Of a stretch of 64,000 bases of DNA, positions 60,953 through 64,000 are shown in pieces. A program made the translations under genes and the position numbers. Numbering within the stretch: the first letter of the stretch is position 1; each line of letters starts with the position of its first letter. The notes below the pieces were generated by a model. That model ran no database searches and had not been told where the DNA came from. It saw nothing but the letters and a program-made list of their open reading frames with translations. The DNA is from Thermotoga sp. SG1 (GTDB lineage: Bacteria > Thermotogota > Thermotogae > Thermotogales > Thermotogaceae): the NCBI RefSeq assembly GCF_002865985.1, contig NZ_LNDD01000004.1, positions 310,001 to 374,000 of the forward strand. The letters are read 5' to 3'.

Positions 60953-62364
60953 GTTCCTCCCCCCAGCGCTCTTTCGAGTCTTCTCATGAAAACCTCTTTA
61001 CCGAGGATTGGTATTATGTTCACAAGTTCTGGACCCTCATCCTTTCCGGTGAGAATCCTTCTCAGCGTCATGTAAAAATCTCTGGGCTTTATTTTGCTGT
61101 TTTTCAGCACCTTCTTGAAGATCTTTACGATGCGGTCCATCTCCCAGTCAACGCTCTGAAGTTCCTCCCTCAGAGAAACAAACGCAGGCTCAATATTTTC
61201 TGGTATATCTATCGGTTCTGGATCTTCGAAGAAAAAGCGTGCCTCCCCCGGTAGATCGGCAAGGGTTTCCGCCCGCTCTCTTGTGACCTCCAAGACCTTT
61301 TTCAGATAATTCTCATCGTCTACCTTCAAGCCTGATTTTTCGAAAAATGGCCTGGAAAGTTCCACTAGCCTTTCTAAAGATGTATTCCTCAAATAGTACC
61401 CGTTCATCCACTTCAGTTTCTGCGGATCGAAAATGGCAGGGTTCGGACTGAGCCTGTCCAGGGAGAAAGAAGCGACCAGCTCCTCTATACTCAGGATCTC
61501 CTTTCCCTCTGGATGGGACCAACCCAGGAGCGCCAGATAGTTCACCACTGCCTCCGGAAGATAACCCATCTCCCTGAAGGCCTCCACGGAGGTGGCTCCG
61601 TGTCTTTTACTCAATTTCTTACCATCCGGTCCCAGTATGGTGGAAACGTGTGCAAAAACGGGTGGTTTTTTTCCAAAGGCTTCGTAGATTGCAAGCTGTC
61701 GTAGTGTGTTTGATAGATGATCATCTCCTCTGATCACATGGGTTATTTCCATGAGCATGTCGTCCACCACACATGCGAAATTGTAGGTGGGAAGGCCGTT
61801 GCTTCTCATTATCACAAAATCCCCTATCGAGCCCTTTTTGAAGATAACCTCTCCTTTCACCACATCGTTCAGAGAGTAGTCCTTCCTTGGCATTTTGAAA
61901 AAAACAGCGGGTGAAAGACCTTTTTCTTCGTACTCTCTTCTTCTTTCTGGTGTATCGTACTCTTCGAACATCTCCTGAGAGTAATGAGGTGGTTTTCCCT
62001 CCGAAAGGAGTCTTTCTCTGATCTCCTCTATCTCTTCTGGATAGGCGTAGACGTGGTATGCCTTTCCTTCTTTCACGAGAATCTCTGCGTATTTTCTGTA
62101 TATCTCCACTCTCTCGCTCTGTCTGTACGGTCCAAAATCTCCACCCACATCGGGTCCTTCATCCCATGTGAGTCCGAGCCATCTTAGAGAATCCATGAGT
62201 TTTTCTTCGTACTCTCTTTCTGACCTTTCCAGGTCGGTATCTTCTATTCTCAGAACGAATCTTCCCTTTTCCTTCCTTGCGAACAGAAAGTTGAACAGTG
62301 CGGTTCTTGCCCCACCAACGTGCAGATATCCTGTTGGACTCGGTGCAAATCTCACCCTTACCAA
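60949..62364 (-). CDS. gltX: Glutamyl-tRNA synthetase
   Basis: 471-residue class I synthetase with HIGH-like [16 protein letters not shown] and KMSKS-like KLSKRHG. With GatAB in the same window, the organism probably uses the indirect Gln-tRNA route; T. maritima has two GluRS genes, so the tRNA specificity of this copy is not certain. TTG 62364 follows GGGAGGTG. Confidence 0.94.
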   Translation of the reverse strand: MVRVRFAPSPTGYLHVGGARTALFNFLFARKEKGRFVLRIEDTDLERSEREYEEKLMDSLRWLGLTWDEGPDVGGDFGPYRQSERVEIYRKYAEILVKEGKAYHVYAYPEEIEEIRERLLSEGKPPHYSQEMFEEYDTPERRREYEEKGLSPAVFFKMPRKDYSLNDVVKGEVIFKKGSIGDFVIMRSNGLPTYNFACVVDDMLMEITHVIRGDDHLSNTLRQLAIYEAFGKKPPVFAHVSTILGPDGKKLSKRHGATSVEAFREMGYLPEAVVNYLALLGWSHPEGKEILSIEELVASFSLDRLSPNPAIFDPQKLKWMNGYYLRNTSLERLVELSRPFFEKSGLKVDDENYLKKVLEVTRERAETLADLPGEARFFFEDPEPIDIPENIEPAFVSLREELQSVDWEMDRIVKIFKKVLKNSKIKPRDFYMTLRRILTGKDEGPELVNIIPILGKEVFMRRLERALGGGT

Positions 62365-63047
62365 TCCAGAACACCTCCCAGAGTGTACTCACCGTTCAGT
62401 ATCTGATCCAGAACCTTCTTCGGTGAATCGGGTTTCCCCTTCAGTTCTATGTATTTTCTTCCTACCTCATCGGGAAAATGCGCATCGGATGAAACTATGA
62501 CTCTGAATCTTCCCTCCGCTTTTCTTTTTCCTTCTTCACTCACCACCTCGGCTACTGGAACATCGAGGTTCGGAAAAAAACCAAGCTGGTACAGAACACC
62601 GAACCTTCTTTCAACGTGAGCGTAAACTGGCACTCCTCTGAAAGACAGAACAAGCTCAACTGCCTGAGATATCGTCAGGTTCGTTGGAAAACCAAGCGGT
62701 GCGTTCTCGTAACCGATGTAGTCACCGTTTTCGTCGACGAGAAGCTGATATCCCATTTTCTCGTGATCATGCTTTAACCTGGGAAGATGTTCGTACACGA
62801 TTTCTGTGAGTTTTAGGGCATCCTCAAAATCTGTGAAGAATCCAATTAGATGAACATCCTCCACAGTCTGTATCTCCACACCGGGAATAACGAGCTTTTT
62901 CATCTTCGAAAAAGCAGGAGCATTCTTTGCACTGTTGTGATCGACGATCCCCAGGATGTCCATTTCCGTCTTCTCGATAACAGGTGGTATCATGAGAAGG
63001 TCTGCGCACGGTGAAAGACACGTGTGCACATGAAGATCTGCCTTCAT
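62358..63047 (-). CDS. PHP-domain phosphoesterase
   Basis: 229 residues with PHP metal motifs [33 protein letters not shown] and [11 protein letters not shown]. It probably hydrolyses phosphate esters. Overlaps both gltX and the DRTGG gene, so translation is coupled. Confidence 0.9.
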   Translation of the reverse strand: MKADLHVHTCLSPCADLLMIPPVIEKTEMDILGIVDHNSAKNAPAFSKMKKLVIPGVEIQTVEDVHLIGFFTDFEDALKLTEIVYEHLPRLKHDHEKMGYQLLVDENGDYIGYENAPLGFPTNLTISQAVELVLSFRGVPVYAHVERRFGVLYQLGFFPNLDVPVAEVVSEEGKRKAEGRFRVIVSSDAHFPDEVGRKYIELKGKPDSPKKVLDQILNGEYTLGGVLDW

Positions 63048-63379
63048 CGCAACCCCAGTTCGTACACCTTCCCCGAAACCATGAAAGAGTTCTCACTGGA
63101 CTTCAAAAGGACTATCCCGTTCTCTCTGGCCTTATCAATCGTCTCTCTTTCGTACTCGTGCCCATTGCAGAGTATGATTCCTTTTATCCCGACAACCGTT
63201 GCAACTGCAACTATGTTCACATGAGACTGAACGGTGATCCAGAGAGTGGACGGCTGTGCTTTTCCAAGGACTTCACTCAAAAGGTCACAGGTGAAACCGT
63301 GTTCCACTTCAACGTTCAAGTCCCCACACACGTGTTCCAGACCAAGTTTCTCAACTATCTCCCCTATCCTCACGTTCAT
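63044..63379 (-). CDS. DRTGG-domain protein
   Basis: 111 residues matching the DRTGG fold (MNVRIGEIVEKLGLEHVCGD..., LWITVQSHVNIVAVATVVGI). DRTGG domains may bind nucleotides and often accompany CBS domains and hydrogenase subunits. ATG 63379 overlaps the upstream gene by 29 bp. Confidence 0.85.
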   Translation of the reverse strand: MNVRIGEIVEKLGLEHVCGDLNVEVEHGFTCDLLSEVLGKAQPSTLWITVQSHVNIVAVATVVGIKGIILCNGHEYERETIDKARENGIVLLKSSENSFMVSGKVYELGLR

Positions 63380-64000
63380 CCCTCCTGAAGAAGACCATCT
63401 CGACTATCACACCTTTTCCTACCTCTGAGATGATGACCATTTTATCGGAGTACCTTTTCATGTTCGGAAGCCCCATTCCCGCTCCAAAACCGAGTTCTCT
63501 TATGTGATCGGGTGCTGTGGAATACCCTTCCTTCATGGCAAGTTCGAGGTTTTCAATACCTTTTCCTTTGTCTTCCACTCTCACCGTGATCTTTTCATCG
63601 TCTATGAAACAGTATATGTATCCATCAGACTCGCTGTGGATGACCACGTTCGCCTCCGCCTCATAAGTTGCGATCGCTACTTTCCTTGCAAGTTCCTCGT
63701 CCACCCCGCGGTCCAGAAGAAACTTCTTCAATCTAGAGGCACCGATACCTATCATGTTGACATCGAAGTAATCTATATGGAAAACGAAATCTGCCTTTCC
63801 CTTTTCTAGAGTTTCCCCGGTGATAAGTGATGTACCCTTTTCAAGAACTTCTTCCATCCTCTTGTCATGAAGGTACATGATACCAAGTTTTGCCAGAAGG
63901 AAATATATGATATCGTGCTTTGTGACGATACCAACAAGTTTTCCTTCATCGTTCACAACAGGAAACCTTCCATAACCATATTTCTCAAACGTCTTCACTG
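63351..64000 (-). CDS. CBS domain plus anti-sigma-like HATPase (N-terminus outside window)
   Basis: The visible 215 residues contain the end of a CBS pair (GRFPVVNDEGKLVGIVTKHD) and a C-terminal GHKL ATPase related to RsbW/SpoIIAB kinases (N-box EAEANVVIHS, EDKGKGIENLE, GFGAGMGLPNM). The CBS pair is cut by the window edge. Together with the next two genes it forms a set often found near Thermotoga/Clostridium hydrogenases, suggesting redox or energy-state signalling. Confidence 0.82.
   Translation of the reverse strand, partial: VKTFEKYGYGRFPVVNDEGKLVGIVTKHDIIYFLLAKLGIMYLHDKRMEEVLEKGTSLITGETLEKGKADFVFHIDYFDVNMIGIGASRLKKFLLDRGVDEELARKVAIATYEAEANVVIHSESDGYIYCFIDDEKITVRVEDKGKGIENLELAMKEGYSTAPDHIRELGFGAGMGLPNMKRYSDKMVIISEVGKGVIVEMVFFRRDEREDRGDS

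Overview
The window looks like a Thermotoga chromosome close to T. maritima. Gene order and protein sequences match, from memory, the T. maritima blocks pst-pho / hydG-hydE / gatAB / mutS2 / bglT / metE and rpsO-pnp-guaB-gltX. Typical features are strong GGAGGTG ribosome-binding sites, many TTG and GTG starts, overlapping ATGA junctions, and [FeFe]-hydrogenase maturation genes. Both window edges cut genes: a HerA-like ATPase on the left and a CBS/histidine-kinase-like ATPase on the right.

Layout. 1-7.1 kb: the phosphate regulon (pstS-pstC-pstA-pstB-phoU-phoB-phoR, minus strand) with a Pho box before pstS. 7.2-20.9 kb: an accessory sulfur island. It holds a thi4-like thiazole synthase with an unknown partner and a decayed transposase. 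Next is an 11-gene plus-strand operon (rrf2, ThiS-like carrier, cysteine synthase, TusA-like, threonine-synthase-like PLP enzyme, second MoaD/ThiS-like carrier, ThiF-like E1, Fe-S APS/PAPS reductase, JAMM protease, fused sulfite reductase, DUF454). A convergent minus-strand operon follows (cysC, unnoticed 56-codon ORF, SLC13 transporter, unknown, sat). Together these encode sulfate uptake, activation, reduction to sulfide and, by inference, protein-thiocarboxylate-dependent amino-acid synthesis. The two operons share a nearly duplicated promoter plus an inverted-repeat operator, probably the target of the Fe-S-type Rrf2 regulator.

20.9-25.3 kb: [FeFe]-hydrogenase maturation genes (TM1266-like regulator, hydG, a small ORF, hydE) behind a leader that can form two mutually exclusive hairpins, followed by a Cys/Met-metabolism PLP enzyme. 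25.3-40.8 kb: pilin, gatAB, envelope proteins, a Phd-like orphan antitoxin coupled to a sugar ABC ATPase, FtsA-like and MutS2, GlcNAc kinase and a GH4 glycosidase, metE and a cupin. 40.9-43.7 kb: a metal-resistance operon (DUF302, CPH-type P1B ATPase, SHOCT protein).

43.7-52.5 kb: methyltransferase, RND/MMPL transporter, metallo-hydrolase, RNase HI, aldo/keto reductase, then a scar with a broken ABC exporter (premature stop, Walker A Lys to Arg, frameshift), another gene fragment, and a DUF3298 protein preceded by a small Cys-rich ORF. 52.6-64 kb: core genes with initiator tRNA-Met, tRNA-Gly(CCC), rpsO, pnp, an M16 peptidase, guaB, a TPR protein, an AI-2E-family permease, a lipase-like hydrolase, gltX, and a PHP/DRTGG/CBS-ATPase set. 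The strongest candidate for an undescribed system is the sulfur island: two carrier/PLP-enzyme pairs sharing one E1 and one JAMM protease.
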